64,000 nucleotides of DNA from Flavobacteriaceae bacterium (GCA_018402385.1 JAGYJA010000010.1:1-64000); one strand, 5' to 3'. Positions 43,884-54,029 are shown, counted from the stretch's first letter. Notes: generated from the sequence alone by a model not told the origin. Translations and numbers: made by a program.

Positions 43884-45497
43884 TTATTTTTTTATAAACT
43901 TTAATTGAACTGTTTGACCGTTTATATCAAGATTTAAGAAGTACACTCCGGTATTGAGGCTTGACACGTTAAGAGAGTTGCTTTCCAGGGTATTTCTTAA
44001 AACTGCTCTTCCCATCACATCATAAATAACGACAGCAGCGCCTTTCAGGTTTTCGTTGTAGTTTATTGTAATTTGATTTGTCGCGGGGTTGGGTGACAAT
44101 GATATGTTTTTAATTGCATTTTCATTAATGCCTAATGTTTGTCCTTCGACAATAAGGTGAGCTGTATTTATGTCTGGGTTTGGGATGACATCTACAATGC
44201 CTGAAGGCCAACTTATAACAATTTCATCTATTTCAGTGTCAGTTCCAATACCAAAGTGAGTATTCAAGGTGCTCATATACCTAAAGCCTTCTCCGCTTCT
44301 TACATCTCTAATTTGAGTTCCCAAGGCACTTGTGATTTCAACTCGTGCTCCAATACCATTTCTGTTGCTTTCAACTCCTTGTGTGTTGATGACAATCCAG
44401 TTGTTGTCATTACCATCATTGTAGTGAATATTCCCTGCTCTAAAGGCATCTAAAAACCCGTCATTATTTAAATCAGCTATGGAGGCACCTGAAAAAGGTA
44501 TAATAAATGGTGAGAAGGTCATGTCACCATTATTAAGATATATAGTGTTTGAATTTCCTACAATATCTAAATACCCATCATTGTTAAAATCATATGTGCT
44601 GTGTTCAATACTCGTTCCGCCAAAAACATCAAAACCAGAACCAGCGGTAACATCAGAGAAAGTTCCATCTCCATTGTTTTTCATCAATTTGTGACTTCCA
44701 TCTGAGAAAGAACTGGCACCTACCAAAACATCCATAAAGCCATCATTGTCAAAATCTCCCCAGGCAGATGACCAAGTTTGAATAGGGTCTCTCAATCCAG
44801 ACTCAACGCTCACGTCTGTAAAGGTTCCATCTCCATTGTTCCTGTGAAGTTCGTTGTATTTTGCTGTAGCACCTTGTCCGCCGCCACTACATTTTGCGAT
44901 AAATAAATCTAGATTACCATCATTATTGTAGTCAACCCATAAGGAGCCATAATGTCCTCCCACCGGAACGTCTCCAAGTCCTCCTTGGTTGTATTCTAAA
45001 TTACCATCTCCATCATTGATGTAATAAACATTAGGAGCTATATCGTGACAAGCAAATGCGTCTAGATTTCCGTCATTATCAATGTCAACAAAATTTGTTC
45101 GTTGTACAAAAACAAACTCAGGAAAAGAGACTTCTGTAAAGCCTGTACCATCGTTATCTGCATACATAAAAGTAACTCCACTGCTACTTCCAAACATTAA
45201 ATCATTATACCCATTTCCTGTTAAATCTCCGGCGGCAAGACTCCAAGAGGGTAAATTATTTGCCGAAGTTGTGGTAAAGTTTTGCTCCGTAAAAGTACCA
45301 TCTGGATTTTGGTAAAAAACTTGAATGTTTGTGCCACTAACTGAGACAATATCGTCAAGATAGTCTCCATTCATATCTACAGCACATATATTGTATTGCC
45401 CGGAAGTAGGAATGATTTCAGTAGTAAAACTAATTTGGGCATTGAATCCTTGGAGGCTTAGAGCCATAATAAGGATGGTAAATGTAATTTTTTTCAT
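43884..45497 (-). CDS. secreted FG-GAP/ASPIC-UnbV protein with type IX sorting domain (copy 2)
   Basis: 537 residues, same architecture as the next gene. Signal peptide MKKITFTILIMALSLQGFNAQ, then FG-GAP repeats (DIDNDGNLDAFA, DYNNDGNLDLFI, DFDNDGFMDVLV), ASPIC/UnbV, and the sorting domain. The first ~335 residues are only moderately similar to copy 1, but the last 200 are identical. It lies 19 bp downstream of the cytochrome gene and may be cotranscribed with copy 1. Role unknown; possibly cell-surface adhesion or binding. Confidence 0.9.
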   Translation of the reverse strand: MKKITFTILIMALSLQGFNAQISFTTEIIPTSGQYNICAVDMNGDYLDDIVSVSGTNIQVFYQNPDGTFTEQNFTTTSANNLPSWSLAAGDLTGNGYNDLMFGSSSGVTFMYADNDGTGFTEVSFPEFVFVQRTNFVDIDNDGNLDAFACHDIAPNVYYINDGDGNLEYNQGGLGDVPVGGHYGSLWVDYNNDGNLDLFIAKCSGGGQGATAKYNELHRNNGDGTFTDVSVESGLRDPIQTWSSAWGDFDNDGFMDVLVGASSFSDGSHKLMKNNGDGTFSDVTAGSGFDVFGGTSIEHSTYDFNNDGYLDIVGNSNTIYLNNGDMTFSPFIIPFSGASIADLNNDGFLDAFRAGNIHYNDGNDNNWIVINTQGVESNRNGIGARVEITSALGTQIRDVRSGEGFRYMSTLNTHFGIGTDTEIDEIVISWPSGIVDVIPNPDINTAHLIVEGQTLGINENAIKNISLSPNPATNQITINYNENLKGAAVVIYDVMGRAVLRNTLESNSLNVSSLNTGVYFLNLDINGQTVQLKFIKK

Positions 45498-45516
45498 GGT
45501 TTAAAAAGTTTATTTA

Positions 45517-46899
45517 TTATTCACAATTTCCTTCAAGTGAATTTATCCATTCAACAAGTAATGAAACTGCTTCTTCGTGAATTAAATTTCTGCCAATTAA
45601 TGGCATTTTTATAGCGTCTTCTGTAGTATTCATTCTAAAGTAAATAACAGAGTTTTCAATATCTCCCGGGGCAATTAAATGAGAAGGGTCGTCTTCTATC
45701 CAGATGCTTATATCGCCTTCAGGCTCCACACAAATACCTAAATTTTCAGGATTTGATGATTCGTTAAACGAAAGTTTTATTGGTCTGTAATCACAATGAC
45801 CACCCGGGGTGTGACAATGGGCACAATTTGCATCGAAATAAGAGCGCATTCTTAATTCCAATGGCTGTGAGGGGTCGTCCCATTTGACTACTGTTTGAAT
45901 TGCTCCCGGATAATTGTTTTCTAAATAACCCATTTCTACCCATTTTGACATTTGGTTTTTACTTCCATCTTGGAAGTTAAAAATTGAGTTTATATTTTGT
46001 GGTTTGGGGCCAATGGGAATTGCATCGCTGACAGTTTTATGGCAAGTCAAGCATTCAGAAGCAGATGGTATTCTATAGTTTACTGTTCTGGCCTCGCCAT
46101 TTTGAAGCCATTCTATGGGTACCGTTCTCCCTTCCATATCGTAAACAGCCTCAGTTTGCTCATCATTCCAAATGTACTCAGCAAAAATCCATTCTGTAGC
46201 TGTTTTTATTAACAATCTGGTTTCCAAAACTTTGGTTTCGTTTTCTGGCAGGACATTGTCATAATAAAAGTTTTTTATAATAATCGTTCCAACCGGAAAG
46301 TCAAAAATGGCCCCATCACTCACGTAACTGGAAGAAGCCCCTGTGGGCATCCATATAAAGCGTTTTTTTATAGCATAATCTGTAAATAAGGGTGTAATTA
46401 ATTCATAAGGTAACACTCCATAAACAGGATTTAAATCTACCATGTTCCCATCATAAAAATTATACTCAGAAAGAGTTGAGTAAGGCATATTTTCTAAGTC
46501 AAAATTTACGGGTGATGCTTCAAGAACATTTACTGTAACTACACTTGTAGCACAATTTTCTGTTTCATCACAAATGGTGTATTCAAATGTAACTTCTCCC
46601 ACAAAAGAACCGCTGGGGGTATATAAAACTAAGTCGTCGCTTGGATTATTAGGTGTGTTATTAGGGTCTAGTACTGTAACCTCACCATCGAGTGGAGCAC
46701 TTAATGATAGAATTCCTGTAGCCGGGATGTTTTCATCGTTTGAAAGCACATCTATTTCTATGGTCATATTTCTAAAAACTTCTGCGGTGTCACTATTTGT
46801 TATAATGTTTAAGGGCACATAGTTATCATCATCTGAAGAACACGAAATAAAAAGCATTACAAATAAAAACAGAGAAATGGGGTATTTTAATTTTTGCAT
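45517..46899 (-). CDS. diheme c-type cytochrome lipoprotein (SO2930/HNE_0200-like)
   Basis: 460 residues from ATG 46899. MQKLKYPISLFLFVMLFISCSSDDDN is a lipoprotein signal with lipobox LFISC, so it is likely outer-membrane anchored. A cadherin/Ig-like domain (~30-130, IDVLSNDENIPATGILSL...EVTFEYTI) precedes the cytochrome part, which has two CxxCH haem sites, ECLTCHKTVSD (~315) and NCAHCHTPGG (~385). The C terminus has NSVIYFRMNTTEDAIKMPLIGRNLIHEEA. The family assignment rests on the diheme layout. Electron partner unknown. Confidence 0.85.
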   Translation of the reverse strand: MQKLKYPISLFLFVMLFISCSSDDDNYVPLNIITNSDTAEVFRNMTIEIDVLSNDENIPATGILSLSAPLDGEVTVLDPNNTPNNPSDDLVLYTPSGSFVGEVTFEYTICDETENCATSVVTVNVLEASPVNFDLENMPYSTLSEYNFYDGNMVDLNPVYGVLPYELITPLFTDYAIKKRFIWMPTGASSSYVSDGAIFDFPVGTIIIKNFYYDNVLPENETKVLETRLLIKTATEWIFAEYIWNDEQTEAVYDMEGRTVPIEWLQNGEARTVNYRIPSASECLTCHKTVSDAIPIGPKPQNINSIFNFQDGSKNQMSKWVEMGYLENNYPGAIQTVVKWDDPSQPLELRMRSYFDANCAHCHTPGGHCDYRPIKLSFNESSNPENLGICVEPEGDISIWIEDDPSHLIAPGDIENSVIYFRMNTTEDAIKMPLIGRNLIHEEAVSLLVEWINSLEGNCE

Positions 46900-46984
46900 G
46901 AATTGAGAAATTTTAAACAACTGTAAATCAGAGGTACAATATAATCGATTTTTGTGAATTTTTTTCACAACGTTTAAAATAGTT

Positions 46985-48106
46985 TTATTTTTTGGTTAGT
47001 TCTGCAAGTTCTTTTCCTGTGAAGGATCCAATGGCTACTCCCATGCCTCCCAACCTAATACCACAACACACATTATTCGAAATTTGTTTTAGGATTGGCA
47101 TTTTTTGTGACCCAACTCCCATAATGCCACTCCATCTTTGGTCTATTTCATAAGATTTATTTGGCAAAATCACTTCGCTCAAAAGTTGATCAAGATGTGT
47201 TTGAATGTTGGTTGTTATTCCAAATTTTGTAGTTTCTTCCTCTTTAAAATCAAGGTTTCTTCCTCCGCCAAGTAGAATTCTTCCATCTATATTTCTAAAA
47301 TAATTATAACCCCTATCAAGATGAAAGTTTCCTTTTATATGAAGGTTTTTAATTGGTTTTGTTATGAGTACCTGAGCTCTTGCGGGTTGCATTTCCTCGT
47401 TTAAAATTTCATTTGCAAAGCCATTGGTCGCAATTAAGAGCTTGTTTGTGTCAAACTGAAAGTCATTGTTAATTTCAATAGAAACCCGGTTATTATAATC
47501 AGTGTATTTTGTTAAAGAAGCGCAATTAATAATTAAAATGTTTTTAGAAATTGCTTTTTTTACTAAGGCAATCATCATTTTTCCGGTATCAATTTGCCCT
47601 TCAAAGGGTGTTGAAAAAATCCTTTTATTAATATTTTTAAAGCCAAACTCATTTGTGGACTCCTTAAATGCTGCTACCTTAAATATAGGATTTAGTAATT
47701 TGTTGATTCCCTCCATTTTTGACATACAGTTTTCAAAAAGAGATAAATCATTTTTTCTAAACAATTCATACCCTCCAGATTGGTTATAATCAATCGTAGA
47801 ATCACCCAGGTTTTTTCGGAGGTAATCCAAACCAAGTATTCTCATTTTAACAAGTCCATAGACTTCCTCTTCTGAGTGATGGCTTAGGTCCTCAACAATT
47901 TCTGAAAGACTTCCAAAACAAGCAAATCCGGCGTTTTTAGTACTGGCACCACTGGGAAGAATTCCTCTTTCTAAAACAAGAATTTTGCTTTTCGGGTAAT
48001 TTTTTCGAAGAGCTAATGCGCAATTCAATCCCACAATTCCACTCCCAATCACTGTGAAATCAACAGATTGAAACCAAGATTTATTTTCCCAATAGCTTAA
48101 TTGCAT
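46985..48106 (-). CDS. FAD-dependent oxidoreductase (DAO family)
   Basis: 373 residues. Rossmann FAD motif DFTVIGSGIVGLNCALALRK with the NYPKSKILVLERG loop, the DAO-type GASTKNAGFACFGS, and a C-terminal VGSQKMPILKQIS...IRLGGMGVAIGSF. Similar to glycine/D-amino-acid oxidases that act on amines. The amine substrate is unknown. It starts 35 bp before the accC stop (minus strand) and so follows accC. Confidence 0.88.
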   Translation of the reverse strand: MQLSYWENKSWFQSVDFTVIGSGIVGLNCALALRKNYPKSKILVLERGILPSGASTKNAGFACFGSLSEIVEDLSHHSEEEVYGLVKMRILGLDYLRKNLGDSTIDYNQSGGYELFRKNDLSLFENCMSKMEGINKLLNPIFKVAAFKESTNEFGFKNINKRIFSTPFEGQIDTGKMMIALVKKAISKNILIINCASLTKYTDYNNRVSIEINNDFQFDTNKLLIATNGFANEILNEEMQPARAQVLITKPIKNLHIKGNFHLDRGYNYFRNIDGRILLGGGRNLDFKEEETTKFGITTNIQTHLDQLLSEVILPNKSYEIDQRWSGIMGVGSQKMPILKQISNNVCCGIRLGGMGVAIGSFTGKELAELTKK

Positions 48107-48141
48107 ATCTAAAAAAAGCTCCGTTAAGGAGCTTTGTAATT

Positions 48142-49494
48142 TTATTCTTCTTCCGGTTCTTCCATTTTGAAAGACTCCATGAATTTGGTTGTATAATTTC
48201 CTGCTAAATAATCAGGATGATCCATCAATTGCCTGTGAAATGGAATGGTTGTTTTTACACCTTCTATCACAAATTCATCAAGAGCTCTTTTCATTTTATT
48301 AATGGCCTCCTCTCGTGTTTGAGCCGTTGTGATGAGTTTTGCAATCATTGAATCATAGTTTGGAGGAATGCTGTATCCTGCATAAACGTGGGTGTCTAGT
48401 CTCACACCGTGACCTCCGGGAGCGTGAAGCACTGTGATTTTACCAGGGGAAGGTCTAAAGTCGTTATAAGGGTCTTCGGCATTGATACGACATTCTATGG
48501 AGTGTAAATTTGGTGTATAATTTTTACCTGAAATGGGCACTCCTGCAGCAACGAGAATCTGCTCTCTTATTAAATCAAAATCGATCACCTGCTCTGTGAT
48601 GGGGTGCTCAACTTGAATTCGGGTATTCATTTCCATAAAGTAGAAGTTTCTGTGTTTGTCGACCAGAAATTCTACAGTACCTGCTCCTTCATATTTTATA
48701 TATTCTGCAGCTTTTACTGCTGCATCTCCCATAGCCTTTCTGAGCTTAGTTGTCATAAATGGAGAGGGTGTTTCTTCAGTGAGTTTTTGGTGTCTTCTTT
48801 GAACAGAACAGTCTCTCTCTGATAGATGACAGGCTTTTCCTGTTGAGTCTCCCACAACTTGAATTTCAATGTGTCTGGGCTCTTCAATGAGCTTTTCCAT
48901 GTACATTCCGTCATTTCCAAATGCTGCACCGGCTTCTTGTCTGGCAGAATCCCAGGCTGCTTTTAGATTTTCCTTTTTCCAAACGGCGCGCATACCTTTT
49001 CCTCCTCCACCTGCTGTTGCTTTTAGCATTATGGGATAGCCCATTTTATCAGCTGTTTTTTCTGCATCCTCATAATCCTTTAAAAGTCCTTCGGAACCAG
49101 GAATGCAAGGAACTCCAGCCGACATCATAGTTGCTCTTGCTGAAGCTTTATCCCCCATTTTATCAATCATCTCTGGAGATGCGCCAATGAATTTAATTCC
49201 GTGATCTTTACAAATTGCTGAAAATTTTGAATTTTCAGCAAGAAAGCCATAGCCAGGATGAATGGCATCTGCATTAGTGATTTCTGCTGCAGCGATAATA
49301 TTTGATATTTTTAGATAAGATAAATTACTGGGAGGAGGTCCAATACAAACTGCTTCGTCTGCAAACTTTACGTGAAGGCTTTCGGCGTCTGCTGTAGAAT
49401 ATACAGCGACTGTTTTTATTCCCATTTCTTTACAGGTTCTTATAATCCGTAAAGCAATTTCGCCTCTGTTTGCGATAAGTACCTTTTTAAACAT
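48142..49494 (-). CDS. accC: acetyl-CoA carboxylase, biotin carboxylase subunit
   Basis: Carboxylates biotin on AccB. It has 450 residues. ATP-grasp landmarks: [48 protein letters not shown] and [17 protein letters not shown]. It follows accB by 77 bp in the order fabH-accB-accC. Another carboxylase subunit set is not in the window. Confidence 0.96.
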   Translation of the reverse strand: MFKKVLIANRGEIALRIIRTCKEMGIKTVAVYSTADAESLHVKFADEAVCIGPPPSNLSYLKISNIIAAAEITNADAIHPGYGFLAENSKFSAICKDHGIKFIGASPEMIDKMGDKASARATMMSAGVPCIPGSEGLLKDYEDAEKTADKMGYPIMLKATAGGGGKGMRAVWKKENLKAAWDSARQEAGAAFGNDGMYMEKLIEEPRHIEIQVVGDSTGKACHLSERDCSVQRRHQKLTEETPSPFMTTKLRKAMGDAAVKAAEYIKYEGAGTVEFLVDKHRNFYFMEMNTRIQVEHPITEQVIDFDLIREQILVAAGVPISGKNYTPNLHSIECRINAEDPYNDFRPSPGKITVLHAPGGHGVRLDTHVYAGYSIPPNYDSMIAKLITTAQTREEAINKMKRALDEFVIEGVKTTIPFHRQLMDHPDYLAGNYTTKFMESFKMEEPEEE

Positions 49495-49571
49495 AGTTAA
49501 TTCGTTTAAAGATTAAAACTCAAAAAGTTTTGTATTCTAAATTTTGAAATTGTTAGTGTGAATTTGTGTTT

Positions 49572-50057
49572 TTAAGAAGGATCAACTAAAAACAAGGGTT
49601 GATCAAACTCAACTGGAGAAGTATCATCAACCAGTACCTTCACAATTTTACCTGAAACTTCACTTTCTATTTCATTGAAAAGTTTCATAGCCTCAATCAC
49701 ACAAAGAGGGTCACCAACTTTGATTGTACTTCCTACTTCGACAAATGCCGGTTTGTCTGGCGAAGGTTTTCTGTAAAAAGTTCCAATGATGGGTGATTTT
49801 ATGGTTACAAACTTGTCGTCATCTTTAGCGGTTTCTTCAACATTGTTTTGTGAAGTCTGACTAGCTTGTTGAGGTTGAACAGCTTGCTGAGGTTGTTGTT
49901 GCTGCATAGGCACTTGCTGAATGTAAGTGGTGTCCCCTTTTGAGTCTTCACTGCCTGTTTTTATGGTGATTTTAATATCTCCCATTTCAAGCTTAACTTC
50001 GCTGGCGCCAGATTTGGCAACGAATTTAATGAGGTTTTGAATTTCTTTGATATCCAT
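49572..50057 (-). CDS. accB: acetyl-CoA carboxylase, biotin carboxyl carrier protein
   Basis: 161 residues. The N-terminal helix MDIKEIQNLIKFVAKSGASEVKLEMGD and a Gln/Pro-rich linker (QQPQQAVQPQQ region) are followed by the biotinyl domain. The biotin-accepting Lys is in CVIEAMKLFNEIE. It lies 27 bp after fabH and 77 bp before accC. Confidence 0.96.
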   Translation of the reverse strand: MDIKEIQNLIKFVAKSGASEVKLEMGDIKITIKTGSEDSKGDTTYIQQVPMQQQQPQQAVQPQQASQTSQNNVEETAKDDDKFVTIKSPIIGTFYRKPSPDKPAFVEVGSTIKVGDPLCVIEAMKLFNEIESEVSGKIVKVLVDDTSPVEFDQPLFLVDPS

Positions 50058-50084
50058 AATGTTTATTTTTAGTTTTGGTTTTGT

Positions 50085-51080
50085 TTAACTGTTATAGGCC
50101 CATTTGAGATAAATTGATCCCCAAGTAAATCCTCCTCCAAAAGAAGCAAAAACCAGGTTATCTCCTTTTTTGAGTTGTTTCTCATAATCGCTTAAAAGCA
50201 AAGGAAGTGTAGCCGATGTGGTATTTCCATAGCGATGAATATTCATCATTACTTTGCTTTCATCGAGTTTCATCCTTCTTGCGGTAGCATCGACTATTCG
50301 TTTATTTGCCTGATGTGGCACCAGCCAGTTTACGGTTTCATTTGTAAGATTGTTTCTAAGCATAATCTTTTCACTCACATCTGCCATATTAGAAACAGCA
50401 AATTTAAAAACAGTTTGACCGTCTTGAAAAACAAAGTGTTGTTTATTTGCAACTGTTTCTGCTGAAGCAGGAAGAATTGAACCACCAGCATCAATTTTCA
50501 AGGACTGCCTACCTATTCCGTCAGTTCTTAAAAATTCATCTTGAAGACCAAGCCCTTCCTCATTGGGTTCAAATAAAACGGCTCCACCTCCATCTCCAAA
50601 AATAATACAGGTAGTGCGGTCTTCATAGTCTATTATTGAAGACATTTTATCAGCGCCGATGAGCAATACTTTTTTATACTTGCCGGATTCTATGTAGCGT
50701 GCTGCTGTTGACATGCCAAAAAGGAAGCTAGAACAAGCGGCTATAAGGTCAAAAGAGAAAGCGTTCACTGCTCCAATTTCTGTGGCAACATAAGCCGAGG
50801 TAATGGCGACTGGCATATCTGGAGTTGCTGTTGCCATGATAACCATATCTATTTCTTTGGGGTCGAGATTTTTCTTTTGAAGTAGATCTTTAGCGGCTTG
50901 AATTGCCAGAAAAGAGGTGCCTTTGTCTTTATCTTTTAAAATTCTTCTTTCTTTAATTCCCGTTCTGGAGGTAATCCATTCATCATTTGTATCAACCATG
51001 CTTTCCAGCATTTTGTTGGTTAATACAAAATCTGGAACATAAGCTCCTACAGCTGAAATGGCTGCTGTGATTTTGTTCAT
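50085..51080 (-). CDS. fabH: beta-ketoacyl-ACP synthase III
   Basis: Starts fatty-acid synthesis by condensing acetyl-CoA (or branched primers) with malonyl-ACP. It has 331 residues. The catalytic triad is in view: Cys in LIAACSSFLFG, His in WLVPHQANKRI and Asn in RYGNTTSATLPL. N-terminal VPDFVLTNKML and TRTGIKERRI are typical. A terminator at 51202-51230 separates it from rpmF, so it has its own promoter. Confidence 0.96.
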   Translation of the reverse strand: MNKITAAISAVGAYVPDFVLTNKMLESMVDTNDEWITSRTGIKERRILKDKDKGTSFLAIQAAKDLLQKKNLDPKEIDMVIMATATPDMPVAITSAYVATEIGAVNAFSFDLIAACSSFLFGMSTAARYIESGKYKKVLLIGADKMSSIIDYEDRTTCIIFGDGGGAVLFEPNEEGLGLQDEFLRTDGIGRQSLKIDAGGSILPASAETVANKQHFVFQDGQTVFKFAVSNMADVSEKIMLRNNLTNETVNWLVPHQANKRIVDATARRMKLDESKVMMNIHRYGNTTSATLPLLLSDYEKQLKKGDNLVFASFGGGFTWGSIYLKWAYNS

Positions 51081-51201
51081 AGTACTAAATTAAATTCACT
51101 AAAAAATTGACCAAAACACGTATAATTTGATGAAAATACGAAAATTAAGTCAAAAACTTGTGCAAATTAAGTTGTTTTTGAGATATAGAAAAGTTAAAAA
51201 C

Positions 51202-51230
51202 AAAAAAACTCTCACTTGATGTGAGAGTTT
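51202..51230 (-). terminator. terminator after rpmF
   Basis: A perfect 10-bp stem AAACTCTCAC / GTGAGAGTTT, loop of 5, followed by seven T on the minus strand. It ends the yceD-rpmF transcript. Confidence 0.85.
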
Positions 51231-51256
51231 AGTATTATTTTCTTTTAAGGAACTGT

Positions 51257-51454
51257 TTAAGCCTCTACCTCTTCTACTGCGTCAATAACAATTTGACCTC
51301 TGTAATAAAGTTTTCCTTCATGCCAGTGTGCTCTGTGATAAAGGTGGGCTTCTCCAGTTGTTGGATCAGTACCTATTTGAGGAGCTGTAGCTTTGTAGTG
51401 TGTTCTTCTTTTGTCTCTTCTGGTCTTTGATATTTTTCTCTTTGGATGTGCCAT
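51257..51454 (-). CDS. rpmF: 50S ribosomal protein L32
   Basis: 65 residues: [21 protein letters not shown], then [14 protein letters not shown], the L32 core. The usual C-terminal zinc cysteines are absent, the zinc-free form common in Bacteroidota. It follows yceD by 8 bp. Confidence 0.96.
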   Translation of the reverse strand: MAHPKRKISKTRRDKRRTHYKATAPQIGTDPTTGEAHLYHRAHWHEGKLYYRGQIVIDAVEEVEA

Positions 51455-51462
51455 GGCAATAT

Positions 51463-52023
51463 TTATTTATCCGTTAATAGTTTTTTTAGTTCGTCCCATC
51501 TGGGATCTATTTCTTTTTTTGAAGATTTCTCTTCGATTTCTTTAGGTGTTAATTCTTTAAGTTTATCAAGTATTTCTGAATTTAAAGTACCGTCTTCAAC
51601 TCCCGGGTGTACTCTTTTTGCCGGCAAAGACAAGATTATGAGTTCATAAATGTATTGTTGAATATTAACTTCATAAGTGCCTTGAGGAACTACAAGAAGT
51701 GTGTCATCTTCATCATTATACTCTTCTCCAAAATTTACCACAAGATGGTGGTTTCCTTCAATGAGCTGGTCGTAGGGTTCATTTGTAACATCACAATTTA
51801 CATTTACAAGACCATTTATGGTAAAGTTAAACTCCAGCGAATTTGATTTTTTAATTAGCAACGCTTTTGCTAAAACGTCAACATTATTAAATTCATCATA
51901 CTCAAAATGTGTAAAGAACGTATTGTCAATTTTGTATTCAAAATGATGCTCACCTTGCTTCAATCCTACAAAAGGGATTGTAAACTCTTTCATTTGCTTC
52001 ATTACGTCAATTATTTTTGCCAA
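51463..52023 (-). CDS. DUF177/YceD family protein
   Basis: 186 residues. DUF177 members sit next to rpmF and are linked to 23S rRNA accumulation in other bacteria and plants. The sequence fits: [50 protein letters not shown] (family core), and a charged C-terminal tail ([14 protein letters not shown]). It is upstream of rpmF by 8 bp and downstream of pdxA. Confidence 0.9.
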   Translation of the reverse strand: MAKIIDVMKQMKEFTIPFVGLKQGEHHFEYKIDNTFFTHFEYDEFNNVDVLAKALLIKKSNSLEFNFTINGLVNVNCDVTNEPYDQLIEGNHHLVVNFGEEYNDEDDTLLVVPQGTYEVNIQQYIYELIILSLPAKRVHPGVEDGTLNSEILDKLKELTPKEIEEKSSKKEIDPRWDELKKLLTDK

Positions 52024-52083
52024 ATGTCTTTCGTCAAAGGCGGGTGCAAAGATAAAAAATTATTTCAAAGCATTGATACTTTA

Positions 52084-53145
52084 TCAACCCTTTTTTGTGG
52101 ATAACTTTTTAAGTGATACTTTAAGGGGATTTTTAGAAATCTCCCGATACTGTTTTCTGTTTTTATAAATCTGAATGGCCTTAAAGACAGCCTCCTTAAA
52201 GGAAGTAAAATCTGCAATGTTTTTCCCAGCAATATCATAAGCGGTTCCGTGATCTGGGGACGTTCTTATCTTGCTGAGGCCCGCAGTATAGTTGACTCCA
52301 GACCCAAAAGATAACGTCTTGAAAGGTATTAAACCCTGATCGTGATAAGCTGCTACAACAGCATCAAAGTTTTTATAATTACCGGAACCAAAAAAACTAT
52401 CGGCCGCATAGGGGCCATAAACAACTTTACCGGACTGATTGATTTTTTCTAATGTAGGCCTTAATATTTTATCGTCTTCATCACCAATAACTCCATTGTC
52501 TCCTGTGTGAGGATTAATTCCTAATACAGCTATTTTTGGAATAGTAATTCCAAAATCCTGTTTTAATGCTTTATATATGGTTTCAATTTTCTTTTCTATC
52601 AGTTGTTTTGTAATGAATTTTGAAATGTCTTTAACCGGAACATGGTCTGTCAATAAGCCCACTTTTAGGGTGTCTGTTACCATAAACATAAGACTTTCAC
52701 CTTCAAGTTCTTGTGCAAGATAATCTGTATGCCCAGGAAATTTAAATGTTTCAGACTGTATGTTGTGCTTGTTTATGGGGGCGGTCACAAGGACATCAAC
52801 AGCGTCTGTTTTTAAAGCTTTCGCGGCTGCTTGAAGTGATTTAATGGCATAATCGCCCATTTTGATATTTTCCACACCAAAGACGATATCAACAGAATCC
52901 TTCCAAACATTCAATACATTTACTTTTCCGGGAATCAATTGATTGATATGATCAATCCCATGAATTGGAGTGCTAATCTCTAAAGCCTTTTTTATAAATG
53001 ATAATGATTTTACGGAAGCAAAAATTAAGGGGGTGCAAAATTCAAGCATTCTGGGATCCTTAAACGTTTTTAAAACAATTTCAGGGCCAATGCCGTTTAA
53101 ATCTCCTATTGAAATTCCTACTATAATAGTTTCCTGCTTGCTCAT
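52084..53145 (-). CDS. pdxA: 4-hydroxythreonine-4-phosphate dehydrogenase
   Basis: NAD-dependent oxidation in pyridoxal-phosphate synthesis. It has 353 residues, starting VGISIGDLNGIGPEIVLKT. Metal-binding His regions are GHTDYLAQEL, DHVPVKDI and AYHDQGLIPFKTL. The C-terminal SPDHGTAYDIAGKNIA is the conserved end. First in a run with yceD and rpmF, with a 60-bp gap. Confidence 0.96.
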   Translation of the reverse strand: MSKQETIIVGISIGDLNGIGPEIVLKTFKDPRMLEFCTPLIFASVKSLSFIKKALEISTPIHGIDHINQLIPGKVNVLNVWKDSVDIVFGVENIKMGDYAIKSLQAAAKALKTDAVDVLVTAPINKHNIQSETFKFPGHTDYLAQELEGESLMFMVTDTLKVGLLTDHVPVKDISKFITKQLIEKKIETIYKALKQDFGITIPKIAVLGINPHTGDNGVIGDEDDKILRPTLEKINQSGKVVYGPYAADSFFGSGNYKNFDAVVAAYHDQGLIPFKTLSFGSGVNYTAGLSKIRTSPDHGTAYDIAGKNIADFTSFKEAVFKAIQIYKNRKQYREISKNPLKVSLKKLSTKKG

Positions 53146-53239
53146 TGTATTTTGAGGTGATTTTTTAGGTAAGGTTTAGCAATTAGCTTAATTTTACAAG
53201 CGTTATTTTAAAATACAAATTTAACCAAATAAACGGAAT

Positions 53240-53824
53240 ATGTTTACAGGAATCATTGAAGATATGGGCGAGATAACAAACCTCGAAAATGAGGGCAATA
53301 ACCTGAACATTTATATTAAAAGTACTATTACCTCAGCGTTAAAAATAGATCAAAGCGTTTCACACAATGGTGTTTGTTTAACGGTAGTGGGCATCAATGA
53401 ACCAATTTATAAAGTGACTGCCATCAGAGAAACGCTTGATAAATCAAATATCGGTCATCTTCAGATAGGTGATTGGGTAAATCTTGAAAGAGCGATGAAG
53501 CTTGGCGATCGGTTGGATGGTCACCTTGTGCAGGGTCATGTAGATCAAACAGCGGTTTGTACAGAAATTAAGGAGGCCTCAGGAAGTTGGTATTTTACAT
53601 TTCAATATGATCCCGGCTTTGGAAACATTACTATTGAAAAAGGATCTATCACTATAAATGGCGTGAGTCTCACAGTTGTGAATTCAAAAAATGATTCTTT
53701 TTCTGTTGCGATTATTCCCTACACCTACGAAAATACAAACTTCAAAAAAATAAATGTGGGTTCAATTGTTAATCTGGAATTTGATCTTGTAGGAAAATAC
53801 TTGAAAAAGCTGGCAAATCTTTAA
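53240..53824 (+). CDS. ribE: riboflavin synthase (alpha subunit)
   Basis: Dismutates two 6,7-dimethyl-8-ribityllumazine molecules into riboflavin. It has 194 residues with two lumazine-binding repeats: MFTGIIEDMGEI...HNGVCLTVV and HLVQGHVDQTAVC...INGVSLTVV. Divergent from pdxA. Its stop is at 53822-53824, immediately followed by the end of a convergent small gene. Confidence 0.95.
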   Translation: MFTGIIEDMGEITNLENEGNNLNIYIKSTITSALKIDQSVSHNGVCLTVVGINEPIYKVTAIRETLDKSNIGHLQIGDWVNLERAMKLGDRLDGHLVQGHVDQTAVCTEIKEASGSWYFTFQYDPGFGNITIEKGSITINGVSLTVVNSKNDSFSVAIIPYTYENTNFKKINVGSIVNLEFDLVGKYLKKLANL

Positions 53825-54029
53825 TTACGCATTTTTCTTGTTTAACAAAAAATAAAAGCCCAGCAGTAATCCTACTACTAATAATATTAAGATAGAGTTG
53901 TCTATTGGAAGGCCTGGGGGGTGTTCCAGTTCTTGGTGGCGGTGGTGGCGTCTGTTGCCCCAATGCAACCGCACACACAAAAAAGTGTATAAAAAGAAGT
54001 GATATTTTTTTAACGATTTGGGGTCGCAT
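53825..54029 (-). CDS. small signal-peptide/membrane protein, frame broken
   Basis: As sequenced, the frame (MRPQIVKKISLLFIHFFVC...) runs past the natural stop and into the ribE region. Removing one C from the C6 run gives a clean product: signal peptide (FFVCAVALGQ), a Pro-rich stretch TPPPPPRTGTPPG, then LPIDNSILILLVVGLLLGFYF and the basic end LLNKKNA, stop at 53825-53827. This GLPID...LxLLxxG...LNKK layout is a common flavobacterial small secreted-membrane protein. One base in C6 is likely a sequencing error. Confidence 0.75.
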
